Assembly: GCF_022662175.1 (NCBI RefSeq)
Contig: NZ_JAKMCR010000001.1
Location: forward strand, 682,001 to 746,000
Direction: 5' to 3'
Source of the DNA: Aestuariivivens marinum
GTDB lineage: Bacteria; Bacteroidota; Bacteroidia; Flavobacteriales; Flavobacteriaceae
DNA length: 64,000 nucleotides
In this document: positions 55,732-64,000 of the stretch, piece after piece
Position numbering within the stretch: position 1 is the stretch's first letter
Layout of the letters: the number at the start of each line of letters is the position of its first letter
The notes under the pieces: model-generated
The model's input: the letters and a program-made list of their open reading frames with translations, nothing else
Told to the model about the DNA's origin: nothing
Database searches by the model: none
Made by a program: the position numbers and the translations under genes

Positions 55732-56655
55732 ATGGAAAATTTTAGTAAAGATGAAACTTTTTTAGCCCGATGGATTGCTGGAGAGCTTAGTCCGAAAGAG
55801 CTCGAAAAGTTTCAAAATTCCCAAGGTTATCCAGTTCTTAAAAAAATTAATGATGCGTCCCAAAACCTAAAAGCACCTACTTTTAACGATCAAGCACTAT
55901 TAATAAAATTAAAGGAACTAAATAAACCTCAGCCCAAGGTTAAAAAGCTTATACCCAATTGGGCTTATTCTGCCGCAGCAGTTCTTGTAGTAGCGCTTGG
56001 TTTACTATATGTTATGACACTTAGTTCGCATTACCAAACGAGTTTTGGCGAACAATTGGCCGTTTTGCTTCCTGATAACTCTTCGGTTAAACTTAATGCA
56101 AATTCAAAACTGGAATACAAAACCTTAAATTGGAAATCCAACAGAAGATTAGAATTGGAAGGCGAAGCTTTTTTCGATGTCGAAAAAGGACAATCCTTTA
56201 AAGTGTTTACCAATTTAGGATTAGTAGAAGTTTTGGGAACCGAGTTTAACGTTATTTCTAGGGATGCTTACTTTGAAGTACAGTGTATGGAGGGCAAAGT
56301 GAGGGTTAGTAGCAATACCTTAAATGAAGAGGTTGTTTTATTGCCAGGAGACGCTGTAAGAGTTGCTAATAACAGACTTGAAGAATGGAATTTCAGCCTA
56401 GATGAGCCTAATTGGACACTTGGAGAATCAACATTCTTTAATACACCTATTTCACAGGTATTGTTAGCTTTGGAAAACCAATTTCAAATTAAGTTTGATA
56501 AAACCAATATCGATTTAAATAAACGGTTTACAGGAGCATTTACCCATAAGAACCTTAATTTGGCATTAAAAACGGTGTCTGGTCCAATGGGTATTTCTTA
56601 TACGGTTGACAAAGAAAACAACACAATTCTTCTTAATTCATACAACAACAACTAA
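55732..56655 (+). CDS. FecR family anti-sigma factor
   Basis: 307-aa single-pass inner-membrane protein. Cytoplasmic N-terminus (about 1-82, ARWIAGELSPKELEKF, sigma binding), membrane helix at 84-106 (YSAAAVLVVALGLLYVM), periplasmic FecR domain (about 110-215; LPDNSSVKLNANSKLEY and GEAFFDVEKGQSFKVFTNLGLVEVLGTEFNV), then C-terminal DUF4974 (about 235-305) that contacts the receptor STN domain. Same operon as the sigma factor upstream (54 bases) and the receptor downstream (55 bases). Confidence 0.93.
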   Translation: MENFSKDETFLARWIAGELSPKELEKFQNSQGYPVLKKINDASQNLKAPTFNDQALLIKLKELNKPQPKVKKLIPNWAYSAAAVLVVALGLLYVMTLSSHYQTSFGEQLAVLLPDNSSVKLNANSKLEYKTLNWKSNRRLELEGEAFFDVEKGQSFKVFTNLGLVEVLGTEFNVISRDAYFEVQCMEGKVRVSSNTLNEEVVLLPGDAVRVANNRLEEWNFSLDEPNWTLGESTFFNTPISQVLLALENQFQIKFDKTNIDLNKRFTGAFTHKNLNLALKTVSGPMGISYTVDKENNTILLNSYNNN

Positions 56656-56669
56656 AAATTTGGTTATTT

Positions 56670-56686
56670 TACCCTAAATTTGGGTA
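56670..56686. promoter_or_regulatory. inverted repeat TACCC-TAAATTT-GGGTA before the receptor gene
   Basis: A third copy of the TACCC/GGGTA core, here as a 5-bp inverted repeat with a 7-base spacer in the fecR-receptor gap. The recurrence in all three gaps of this small cluster suggests a shared regulatory element. Confidence 0.35.
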
Positions 56687-56710
56687 TCCCTGAATTAATA
56701 AGAATAGCAA

Positions 56711-59059
56711 ATGAAGTATCGCTTATCGGTTCTATTTTTCTTTTTTACTATAAGTATAATTGCCCAACAAACGACAAGCGTTGATTATTTCGATACTCCT
56801 TTAAATAAAGCTTTTTCAGACTTAGAAAAAACATTTAGTGTAAAGTTTTCCTTTAATTCAGAGTTGGTTAACAATAGGGTAATTACGCTAAGTTTAGATA
56901 AAGCGACTTTAGAAGAAATACTGTTTAATATTGAAGAAAAACTTTTTCTAAAATTTAAAAAAGAATCCGAACGCTATTATACCGTTAAAGTTACCAAAAG
57001 ACAGCTTACCGATACTCAGGAGCTCGATGAAGTATTAATAGAGGAATACATCACTACGGGTATTCGAAACGATAATGAAGACACATCAATAGCGATTTCT
57101 CCAAAGGAATTGGGTATCTTGCCTGGGTTGACCGAACCCGATGTTTTGCAAAGTATACAATTGATTCCGGGAGTACAAAGTCCAACAGAAACGGCTTCAG
57201 ACTTATTTATTAGGGGCGGCACACCAGATCAAAACCTCATTCTTTGGGACGGCATAAAAATGTACCACTCAGGACATTTTTTTGGTACTATTTCGGCGTT
57301 CAACCCATATATCACAGATCAGGTTAAGTTATATAAAAGCGGAACAAAGGCTAAGTATGGCGATCGCATTTCAGGTGTTATAGACATTGAATCTGATAAT
57401 GCCATCTCAAAATCAGCAGAAGGCGGTTTTGGTTTTAATATGACCCATGCCGATGCTTTTTTAAAAACACCTTTAGGGAATAAAGCTGCGGTTTTGTTCT
57501 CTGCCAGACGATCCATTACAGATGCTTTTAATACCGAAACCTTTAGGAATTTATCCAAGCGCGTATTTCAGGAAACAAAGATTTCCAATGGTAATAGGGT
57601 CTTTGAAGACGACGAGGTTATTACCACAGACGATTTATTTTATTTTACGGATTTTACAGCCAAAGTAATAATCAATCCTAATGATAAAAATGCATTTCAA
57701 ATAAGCAGCTTGTTCACCAAGAATAAATTAGATTACGGGTTTTTAATTGAAGAATTTGAAGAAGCCTCACAAGACCAATTGGATGTTGTAAACCAAGGGT
57801 TGAGCTTGCATTGGGAGCATCATTACAACAAGTCATTTTCACATAATTTCAACACCTATTTTTCTAATTTCGATTTAGAATATATCGGAACGAATTCTAT
57901 TTCTGGCGAACTTAACGACCAATTGGATAAACATAATACAATAAAAGACTTCGGATTGAATTTTAATTTGAATTTTAATTTTAGTCAAACATCATCATTT
58001 GGAATCGGATATCAGTTTTCTTCAAACAAGGTAAATTACAGATTAAGTTATATTGAACCCGAAAGTGAGGAAGACGAGTTTGTTAAATCCAGTATTAAAA
58101 CCAATAATACTACTCATGCCATTTATGCTGATTATCAATATAACTTAGATGGAAAATGGTTTGCTAGTACCGGCGTGAGAATCCATCATTTTTCCGTGCT
58201 GAACAAGCTTTTTGTTGAACCAAGGTTACAGCTTAGTGCTAATTTAAACCCTTTTTTTAAGTTTAAAATTTCCGCAGAGAACATGCACCAATCTGTAAGT
58301 GAAGTTTTGGAGTTTAACACGAGAGAGTTTGGTCTTGAAAATCAATTTTGGGCATTATCAGACGGTAAAGAAATCCCAATATTAAAGAGTAATCAATTAA
58401 CAACCGGATTGGAGTATAACAAAAAAGGATGGGGCTTGGATCTTGAGTTCTATTATAAGCAAATAGACGGATTGGTAACTTTAGGATTTGATAGGATTGA
58501 AGATTTTTTCTTTAAAGGGAATAGTGACGTTTTTGGAATGGACCTATTAATTAAAAAGCGAATTCAAAATTACAGGACATGGTTCAGCTATTCATTAGTT
58601 AACAACGATTTTACATTTAACACCATCAACAATGGAGAAAAATTTCCTGGCAATACCGATATTACCCATAATTTTATTTGGTCCCACACCTATCAATGGC
58701 ATAATTTTAATGTGTCTTTGGGGTGGAGCATTAGAACGGGAATACCATATACAAAGGTTTCTGGGATTGTAGACACTAATAACGGAAGGGAGATAGTATT
58801 TGAAGCAACAAATGGAGCACGTTTACCAGCTTATCATAAGTTAGACCTTTCTACCACTTACGAATTTAACTTCTCTAAAAAAGATAATTGGAAAGGGAAA
58901 TTTGGGTTTTCATTATTGAATATCTATAACAGGGAAAATATTTTGAGCCGAACTTATGAAATAAGCCAAAGCACCCAAAATAGTGAAGACGAGCTTAGGG
59001 AAATAAATAAAATATCTTTAGGGCTAACACCAAACCTCGTATTTCGGATAGAGTTCTAA
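56711..59059 (+). CDS. TonB-dependent receptor with STN signalling domain
   Basis: 782-aa outer-membrane receptor. Signal peptide (ending IIAQQ), secretin/TonB N-terminal (STN) domain at about 25-75 (DTPLNKAFSDLEKTFSVKFSFNSEL), TonB box region (LDEVLIEEYITTGI), plug (about 130-235; LQSIQLIPGVQSPTETASDLFIRGG), then the barrel ending in FRIEF. There is no SusD partner and no carboxypeptidase-like domain, so it is a FecA-type transducer rather than a SusC. Ligand unknown; iron chelates, other small ligands or peptides are possible. It is the third gene of the ECF cluster and converges on holB. Confidence 0.9.
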   Translation: MKYRLSVLFFFFTISIIAQQTTSVDYFDTPLNKAFSDLEKTFSVKFSFNSELVNNRVITLSLDKATLEEILFNIEEKLFLKFKKESERYYTVKVTKRQLTDTQELDEVLIEEYITTGIRNDNEDTSIAISPKELGILPGLTEPDVLQSIQLIPGVQSPTETASDLFIRGGTPDQNLILWDGIKMYHSGHFFGTISAFNPYITDQVKLYKSGTKAKYGDRISGVIDIESDNAISKSAEGGFGFNMTHADAFLKTPLGNKAAVLFSARRSITDAFNTETFRNLSKRVFQETKISNGNRVFEDDEVITTDDLFYFTDFTAKVIINPNDKNAFQISSLFTKNKLDYGFLIEEFEEASQDQLDVVNQGLSLHWEHHYNKSFSHNFNTYFSNFDLEYIGTNSISGELNDQLDKHNTIKDFGLNFNLNFNFSQTSSFGIGYQFSSNKVNYRLSYIEPESEEDEFVKSSIKTNNTTHAIYADYQYNLDGKWFASTGVRIHHFSVLNKLFVEPRLQLSANLNPFFKFKISAENMHQSVSEVLEFNTREFGLENQFWALSDGKEIPILKSNQLTTGLEYNKKGWGLDLEFYYKQIDGLVTLGFDRIEDFFFKGNSDVFGMDLLIKKRIQNYRTWFSYSLVNNDFTFNTINNGEKFPGNTDITHNFIWSHTYQWHNFNVSLGWSIRTGIPYTKVSGIVDTNNGREIVFEATNGARLPAYHKLDLSTTYEFNFSKKDNWKGKFGFSLLNIYNRENILSRTYEISQSTQNSEDELREINKISLGLTPNLVFRIEF

Positions 59060-59064
59060 TAAAA

Positions 59065-60219
59065 TTAAGCCGATTTTTTATGGAGTAAACGTGTAAGTTT
59101 AATGGATAAATCGGTTAGGATAATTTTAGAATTACCATTGCGTTCAATATGGTAAATAGCATCTTGAATTTCATCGCTAATTTCAAGAATGTTGTTGTTG
59201 TGTATAAATGGCGCAAAATTCTCCAGTTTAAAGTTTTCAGACTTTGGTTCGAGATACACTAATTCTTTAGCATTATAGTTTAGTAATAGTGCTTGTCTAA
59301 TAAAGTTTAAACAAAACTGTAAAAATTGTTTTTGTGTTTCACGACCAGTTTTAGCAATATCTTCACTCCAAGAAATAAGGTCGTGAATAGCCGATTTATT
59401 GCCTTTTGCCTTGAAGGCACTTCGAATCCAAAAGATGAACCATTTTTCAAACTGTAAATCTTCAGAATCGTGATATACCAAATCACAAGCTTTATTAAAG
59501 TTGCCATTGGCTTGATGGGCTATTTTGGTTGCAACAGAGATATCCAAATCGTAATTAGCAACTAAAGCCTTAGTAATAACATCTTCTGCTAAAGGTGGAA
59601 AATGCAATATTTGGCAACGCGATCTAATCGTATTTATAATTTGCTCTTCATCTTCTGCAATAAGAATGAAAATGGTTTTGCTAGGAGGTTCTTCAATAAG
59701 TTTTAAGAGCTTATTGGCACAGGCTAGGTTCATTTTCTCCGCCATCCATATAATCATTACCTTGTAACCGCCTTCATAAGCCTTTAAAGAGAGAGATTTT
59801 ACAATATTTTGGGCTTCGTCTACACCAATCTGTCCTTGTTTGTTATCAACACCAAGCAGCTTATACCAATCAAATAGGTTACCGTAAGGCTGATTGGTCA
59901 ATAATTGTCGCCATTCTTCTAAGTAGTTAGCCGAAATAGGGTGACTTTTTGCTTTGTCGCTGGTAACCACAGGAAAGGCAAAATGTAAGTCTGGATGTGA
60001 GACGTTTTTAAACTTAAGATTACAGGCTTGGTTTCCGGTATTGTTTTCGCCTCCATTGTTATTACAAAGTAGGTAACGGGCATAAGCTAAAGCCATAGGA
60101 AGTGTGCCACTTCCTTCTTTGCCAACAAACAGTTGGGCATGGGGAATTCTGTGGTTATCAACACTTTGCGTTAAGTGTTTTTTAATATGTTCCTGCCCTA
60201 ATACATCACTAAATAGCAT
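59065..60219 (-). CDS. holB: DNA polymerase III delta-prime subunit
   Basis: 384-aa clamp-loader subunit. N-terminal AAA+ start MLFSDVLGQEHIKKHLTQ, a degenerate P-loop (GKEGSGTLPMALAYA) and NKLLKLIEEPP, which is the conserved SRC-flanking region together with TIRSRCQILHFPPL. It lacks a canonical zinc-binding cysteine set: only scattered cysteines are present (CNNNGG, ACNLKF). Single gene, converging on the TonB receptor with 5 bases between stops. Confidence 0.9.
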   Translation of the reverse strand: MLFSDVLGQEHIKKHLTQSVDNHRIPHAQLFVGKEGSGTLPMALAYARYLLCNNNGGENNTGNQACNLKFKNVSHPDLHFAFPVVTSDKAKSHPISANYLEEWRQLLTNQPYGNLFDWYKLLGVDNKQGQIGVDEAQNIVKSLSLKAYEGGYKVMIIWMAEKMNLACANKLLKLIEEPPSKTIFILIAEDEEQIINTIRSRCQILHFPPLAEDVITKALVANYDLDISVATKIAHQANGNFNKACDLVYHDSEDLQFEKWFIFWIRSAFKAKGNKSAIHDLISWSEDIAKTGRETQKQFLQFCLNFIRQALLLNYNAKELVYLEPKSENFKLENFAPFIHNNNILEISDEIQDAIYHIERNGNSKIILTDLSIKLTRLLHKKSA

Positions 60220-60367
60220 ACCACAAATATAGCAGAAAAGGTAAATGTAAGTGCAATAAGGCTAATTAAAAGGTGAATCATCGAGTTTTATAGGGAAGAA
60301 ATACTTTTTGTTTTAGATTTGAAATGCTCGTTAATCTATTCGTTTTTAATTGCCTAAAGTTAAAACC

Positions 60368-61219
60368 ATGAATAAAACTACTAATATAACACTACTGTTT
60401 TTGCTTATAAGTGTATTTTTTATAAGTGCACAGCAAGCAAAACAAGGCTTCGAAAATAAATCGGAGGATAATTGGACCTATACCTCAAACATTCCTTTCT
60501 ATTCCAATAATAATAATACTGATTTTTGGATGAACCAACCTGGTTCTAATGGTCGCATCCCTGGTCCCTTTGCGGGGTCTAGTTATCTGGCCGGAAGAGA
60601 TTTAGATAATCCTTATGCCGAGCAGGTAACTGGTTTATCGTCTCCAGAACACATTCTTACTTTTACACCTATAAATGTTAACGGCTTACCAGCGGAAGTT
60701 TCATTTAGAGTCCACTATGTTGGTTTGAATAAAACTGATTATATTTATTATGAGTTAAGATACGATAACGCTAATGATTGGAATCATTCCGATTACAAAG
60801 AAGATGTTTTTAGAACAACGAAAACGGGTAATTTTAATTCAACAGGATGGGAAGAAATTAACTATGAAGTTCCTTCTGGTTATAGCTATGTAAGAATGCG
60901 ATTGGTAGTATATCAAAACGGAAACGAATACTTAGGTTTTGACAATTTCGAACTAAAAACAGCAACTTTATCCAATAAATATAATTTAATAGACGGGTTC
61001 TCCTTTGGACCTAATCCTACATCAGATATAGTGAACTTTAAGGCCAATGCAACTTTAGATGAAGTAATCGTTTTTAATGTTCTTGGCAAGGAAATAATTA
61101 GAAAAAAAAGTAATAGCAATACTATAACTGTTGATTTGAGTACTGTTCCAAGTGGTATTTATCTGGCTCAAGTAAAATCTGGAGACATTGCACAAACCTT
61201 AAAGCTCATAAAAAAGTAA
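60368..61219 (+). CDS. secreted protein with jelly-roll-like domain and T9SS sorting domain
   Basis: 283-aa exported protein: signal peptide (MNKTTNITLLFLLISVFFISAQ), a beta-sandwich N-terminal domain (about 25-200; FWMNQPGSNGRIPGPFAGSS, NDWNHSDYKEDVFR, LGFDNFELK) of the kind found in adhesive or carbohydrate-binding secreted proteins, and a C-terminal T9SS type A domain (FSFGPNPTSDIVNFKAN through GIYLAQVKSGDIAQTLKLIKK). The ATG at 60368 is chosen over a TTG at 60350 because it gives a clean signal peptide. Function unknown. Confidence 0.75.
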   Translation: MNKTTNITLLFLLISVFFISAQQAKQGFENKSEDNWTYTSNIPFYSNNNNTDFWMNQPGSNGRIPGPFAGSSYLAGRDLDNPYAEQVTGLSSPEHILTFTPINVNGLPAEVSFRVHYVGLNKTDYIYYELRYDNANDWNHSDYKEDVFRTTKTGNFNSTGWEEINYEVPSGYSYVRMRLVVYQNGNEYLGFDNFELKTATLSNKYNLIDGFSFGPNPTSDIVNFKANATLDEVIVFNVLGKEIIRKKSNSNTITVDLSTVPSGIYLAQVKSGDIAQTLKLIKK

Positions 61220-61403
61220 CAAAGATTTTACACCTACTTTCCATAATTAAATCCGAAAAGTGCTTTATTTACTTTTTGGATTTTTTGTGTTAACACTTAA
61301 ATATTCAAATAAAATTCAAGTAGTAAAAAAGTATTTTAAACAAAACTTTTTAGCTTCAAACGTTTTCGTTAAAAAACTCATTTTCTAGCGTGTTTTAATT
61401 GGT

Positions 61404-61411
61404 TACATTTG
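61404..61411 (+). promoter_or_regulatory. putative -7 box (TACATTTG) for pgk
   Basis: Exact match to TAnnTTTG, 28 bases before the pgk start. No clear -33 element; the rest of the 220-base gap is featureless AT-rich DNA. Confidence 0.45.
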
Positions 61412-61439
61412 TGAACCAATTACTTAAAAACTAAGATTA

Positions 61440-62627
61440 ATGAAAACGATTAACGATTTTGATTTTAATAATAAAAAAGCTTTAATACGTGTAGATTTTA
61501 ATGTGCCATTAAACGAAAACTTTCAAGTTACCGACGCTACTAGAATTGTTTCGGCCAAACCAACCATTATAAAAATTCTGGAAGGAGGTGGTAGTTGTGT
61601 TTTAATGTCGCATTTAGGACGACCCAAAGGTGTACAGGATGAATTTTCGTTACGTCATATTGTATCCAAGGTAGAAGATATTTTAGGTGTTGAGGTTAAT
61701 TTTGTGGATCAATGTGTTGGTGAAAAAGCCGAAGCTGCAGTATCAAATTTAAAGCCAGGGGAGGTTTTATTATTGGAAAACCTAAGATTTCATAAAGAAG
61801 AAACAGCTGGTGACGTTGAGTTTGCCAAACAACTGTCCAATCTTGGAGATATTTATGTAAATGACGCATTTGGTACGGCACATAGGGCACATGCGTCTAC
61901 AACTATAGTGGCACAATTTTTTCCTAATCTCAAATGCTTTGGTAGTTTATTGGCTCAAGAAATTGAAAGCATAGAAAAGGTTATGAAAACTGGTGAAAAA
62001 CCAGTTTTGGCTATATTAGGTGGGGCGAAAGTATCTTCAAAAATAACCATTATCGAAAACATTTTAGACAAGGTAGACCACCTTATTATTGGAGGTGGCA
62101 TGTCTTTTACGTTTGTTAAGGCCCAAGGTGGAAGCATAGGGAATTCAATTTGTGAAGACGATAAAATGGATTTGGCTTTAACTATTTTAAAGCAGGCTGA
62201 AGCTAAAAATGTAAAGGTTCATATTCCTGTTGATGTTGTTGCAGCTGATGCTTTTAATAACGACGCCAATACCCAGATTGTAGATATTGATAAAATACCA
62301 CAAGGATGGGAAGGTATTGATGCCGGCCCAAAATCCTTGGAGATATTTCACGATGTGGTGAATGCGTCCAAAACTATTCTTTGGAATGGACCACTCGGTG
62401 TTTTTGAAATGGAAAACTTTGCAAAAGGTACTATTGCTTTAGGGAATTCTATCGCTGAAGCTACAAAAAATGGAGCTTTTTCGTTAGTTGGTGGAGGCGA
62501 TTCGGTTGCCGCTGTTAAACAATTTGGGTTTGAAGACAAGGTAAGTTATGTGAGTACTGGCGGCGGAGCTATGCTAGAAAGCTTGGAAGGCAAAACGTTG
62601 CCGGGGATAGCTGCTATTTTGGAATAA
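61440..62627 (+). CDS. pgk: phosphoglycerate kinase
   Basis: 395-aa glycolytic enzyme transferring phosphate from 1,3-bisphosphoglycerate to ADP. All hallmark motifs are present: [60 protein letters not shown] and GGGDSVAAV. Monocistronic: a REP-type hairpin pair follows and its own promoter box precedes it. Confidence 0.97.
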   Translation: MKTINDFDFNNKKALIRVDFNVPLNENFQVTDATRIVSAKPTIIKILEGGGSCVLMSHLGRPKGVQDEFSLRHIVSKVEDILGVEVNFVDQCVGEKAEAAVSNLKPGEVLLLENLRFHKEETAGDVEFAKQLSNLGDIYVNDAFGTAHRAHASTTIVAQFFPNLKCFGSLLAQEIESIEKVMKTGEKPVLAILGGAKVSSKITIIENILDKVDHLIIGGGMSFTFVKAQGGSIGNSICEDDKMDLALTILKQAEAKNVKVHIPVDVVAADAFNNDANTQIVDIDKIPQGWEGIDAGPKSLEIFHDVVNASKTILWNGPLGVFEMENFAKGTIALGNSIAEATKNGAFSLVGGGDSVAAVKQFGFEDKVSYVSTGGGAMLESLEGKTLPGIAAILE

Positions 62628-62638
62628 GTTATCTATCT

Positions 62639-62663
62639 GGTGCCTGAGGCTCTCGAAGGCATT
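62639..62663. repeat. REP-like hairpin, copy 1 (after pgk)
   Basis: Outer arms TGCCT/AGGCA (extended by G-U pairs), inner GAG-GCT-CTC mini-hairpin and a 2-base GA bulge on the 3' side. Confidence 0.7.
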
Positions 62664-62697
62664 ACAATGGAGTATGTCTTCATTTTTAACATTAGTT

Positions 62698-62721
62698 GGG
62701 CATTGAGGCTCTCAAAATGCC
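62698..62721. repeat. REP-like hairpin, copy 2 (after pgk)
   Basis: Outer arms GGCATT/AATGCC, the same inner GAG-GCT-CTC and a 2-base AA bulge on the 3' side. The outer arms differ from copy 1 but stay complementary, that is, they co-vary. Confidence 0.7.
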
Positions 62722-62809
62722 AAATAAAACTAATTAAGTTTTTACATTCCCATAAAAAATACGAATTTAGCCGTGTAATCGTTCAAATTGAATTAAGAGA
62801 ATAGGTTAT

Positions 62810-64000
62810 ATGGCTTTTCGTTGTTTTATTGGGGTACTCTTTTTTAATTTGGGTCTTTGTTTTCCGCAATCCCAAGATTCTGTATATGTACAAAAGTTTT
62901 TGGTTAAAGACTCATTGGTAAATAGCAATGAAATTACTTTAAAGCCACTTTTGAAAAAGGAGGATAGTATACTTTCCATAAAGCATATTGAAGACCACGA
63001 CTTAGCTGCCCAATTTGATGAAAAATGGTTTGAAGAACTTTATAATAACCACCTGTTCGATACTATTTATAAATCGGTTACTGATATAACTTTTGAAGAT
63101 GTTGAATATCCTGAACTTCCAACCGACACACTTAAAGCGCGTTTAAAGAAGCTTGATGCTAAAACGCCTTTTAATGTAGAGTATAATCCGTCATTAGAGA
63201 GCGTTATCAAGAGCTATTTAAAGAATAGAAGAGAACTGCTTCAAAAATTGATAACTCTTAGTGCGTTTTATTTTCCCATGTTCGAATACGAGTTGGACAA
63301 GTACGATTTGCCTTTAGAGATCAAGTATTTGGCTGTAGTGGAATCGGCCTTAAAACCTCGAGCAAAATCTAGGGTAGGCGCTACAGGTTTGTGGCAATTT
63401 ATGTTTGGCACGGGTAAAATGTACGGTTTGGATGTAAGCAGTTATGTTGATGAACGTTGTGACCCCATAAAATCAACCGAAGCAGCCGCAAAATACCTGT
63501 CAAAGCTGTATGAAATATTTGGTGATTGGGATTTGGCTTTAGCGTCCTATAATTCAGGACCGGGCAATGTTACTAAGGCCATAAGGCGATCTGGCGGTTA
63601 TAAAAACTATTGGAACATTAGGCATAACTTGCCACGGGAAACAGCAGGCTACTTACCAGCGTTTTTGGCTAACATGTATATTTTTGAATATGCCGAAGCT
63701 CATGGTTTTAAAAAAATTAAACCAGAATTTGCCTTGGTAGAGACCGATACCATACGTGTAAAGCATATGATTACTTTAGATCAAGTTGCAGAAGTTACTG
63801 GTACGCCGATTGAAGCCCTTCAGTTTTTAAACCCATCCTATAAGCTAGATATTATTCCGTTCATAAAAGAGGAAAACTATGTACTTCGTTTACCTAAAGA
63901 GGTTATTGGGACCTTTGTAAACAATGAAGAACAAATCTATGCCTTTGTAAAGGAAGAGTTTGCCAAAAGGGAAAAGCCACTACCACAATTTTTTAACACC
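62810..64000 (+). CDS. mltD: MltD-like membrane-bound lytic murein transglycosylase (3'-truncated by window edge)
   Basis: The frame from ATG 62810 is open to base 64000 (397 codons) without a stop. Signal peptide (MAFRCFIGVLFFNLGLCF), then the goose-type lysozyme/SLT fold: catalytic glutamate in KYLAVVESALKPRAKSRVGATGLWQFM, ALASYNSGPGNVTKAI, and GYLPAFLANMYI. After it comes the start of a LysM-like region (ITLDQVAEVTGTPIEALQFLNPSY). Cleaves peptidoglycan glycan strands to 1,6-anhydro-muropeptides in the periplasm. The C-terminus lies outside the window. Confidence 0.92.
   Translation, partial: MAFRCFIGVLFFNLGLCFPQSQDSVYVQKFLVKDSLVNSNEITLKPLLKKEDSILSIKHIEDHDLAAQFDEKWFEELYNNHLFDTIYKSVTDITFEDVEYPELPTDTLKARLKKLDAKTPFNVEYNPSLESVIKSYLKNRRELLQKLITLSAFYFPMFEYELDKYDLPLEIKYLAVVESALKPRAKSRVGATGLWQFMFGTGKMYGLDVSSYVDERCDPIKSTEAAAKYLSKLYEIFGDWDLALASYNSGPGNVTKAIRRSGGYKNYWNIRHNLPRETAGYLPAFLANMYIFEYAEAHGFKKIKPEFALVETDTIRVKHMITLDQVAEVTGTPIEALQFLNPSYKLDIIPFIKEENYVLRLPKEVIGTFVNNEEQIYAFVKEEFAKREKPLPQFFNT

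Noticed and set aside
62639-62721. Possible CRISPR repeat pair
   Set aside because: Only two unequal hairpins with a 34-base gap, no cas genes and no regular spacing.
1-64000. Insertion sequences, prophage or integrated element
   Set aside because: No transposase, integrase, phage structural gene or direct-repeat boundary was seen; gene content looks like stable chromosome apart from the PUL.

Overview
The window reads as chromosomal DNA of a marine-type member of the Flavobacteriaceae (Bacteroidota). The evidence is low GC, SusC/SusD genes, type IX secretion sorting domains, ECF sigma/FecR/TonB-receptor clusters, TAnnTTTG -7 promoter boxes without Shine-Dalgarno-like leaders, and family-typical proteins (DUF4175, DUF4349, lipoprotein OmpH, head GIN domain). 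Genus cannot be fixed from sequence reading alone. Both ends cut a gene: an M1 metallopeptidase at the left and an MltD-like lytic transglycosylase at the right.

Layout. 0-11 kb: M1 peptidase; a two-gene minus-strand operon (GCS2-CBS amide ligase and an AstE/AspA-like deacylase); rnpA; DUF4349 lipoprotein; S41 protease; a double-OmpA protein; ElaA-type acetyltransferase; a CDF metal exporter with rpiB. 10.8-11.3 kb is an AT-rich gap with several DnaA-box-like 9-mers, a candidate replication origin. 11.3-15.5 kb: T9SS repeat protein, rnr (with an in-frame REP-like insertion) and a DUF2807 protein. 15.6-37.2 kb: a complete beta-glucan (laminarin-type) polysaccharide utilisation locus. 37.3-46.6 kb: LysE exporter, tRNA-Cys, folB, glnS, DUF1761, FemAB-like protein, SPFH protein, OM barrel, atypical S26 peptidase, gltX. 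46.8-54.8 kb: DUF4175, ybeY, mnmG flanked by two perfect parS-like palindromes, methyltransferase, lipoprotein OmpH, DUF6438-like protein. 55-59 kb: ECF sigma, FecR and STN-TonB receptor. 59-64 kb: holB, T9SS protein, pgk, REP hairpins, mltD.

How the PUL fits together. A membrane-spanning propeller/Y_Y_Y/LuxR-HTH regulator precedes a same-strand run of susC, susD, two surface glycan-binding lipoproteins, GH16 (endo-beta-1,3), GH30 (beta-1,6 side chains), a cytosolic GH94/GH149-class phosphorylase, a GH17 lipoprotein, a clan GH-A lipoprotein, an MFS (GPH-type) inner-membrane sugar transporter and a second, signal-less GH17. No GH3 beta-glucosidase is present. The gene set suggests that oligosaccharides are cut outside, carried intact into the cytosol and finished there by phosphorolysis plus a cytosolic GH17.

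The most noteworthy signals are the parS pair plus the origin-like gap (origin-proximal position), the phosphorolytic PUL arm, the REP insertion inside rnr, the CBS-fused GCS2 ligase operon, a signal-peptidase-like protein with His in the place of the catalytic Lys, and an 11-bp inverted repeat around the ECF sigma gene.
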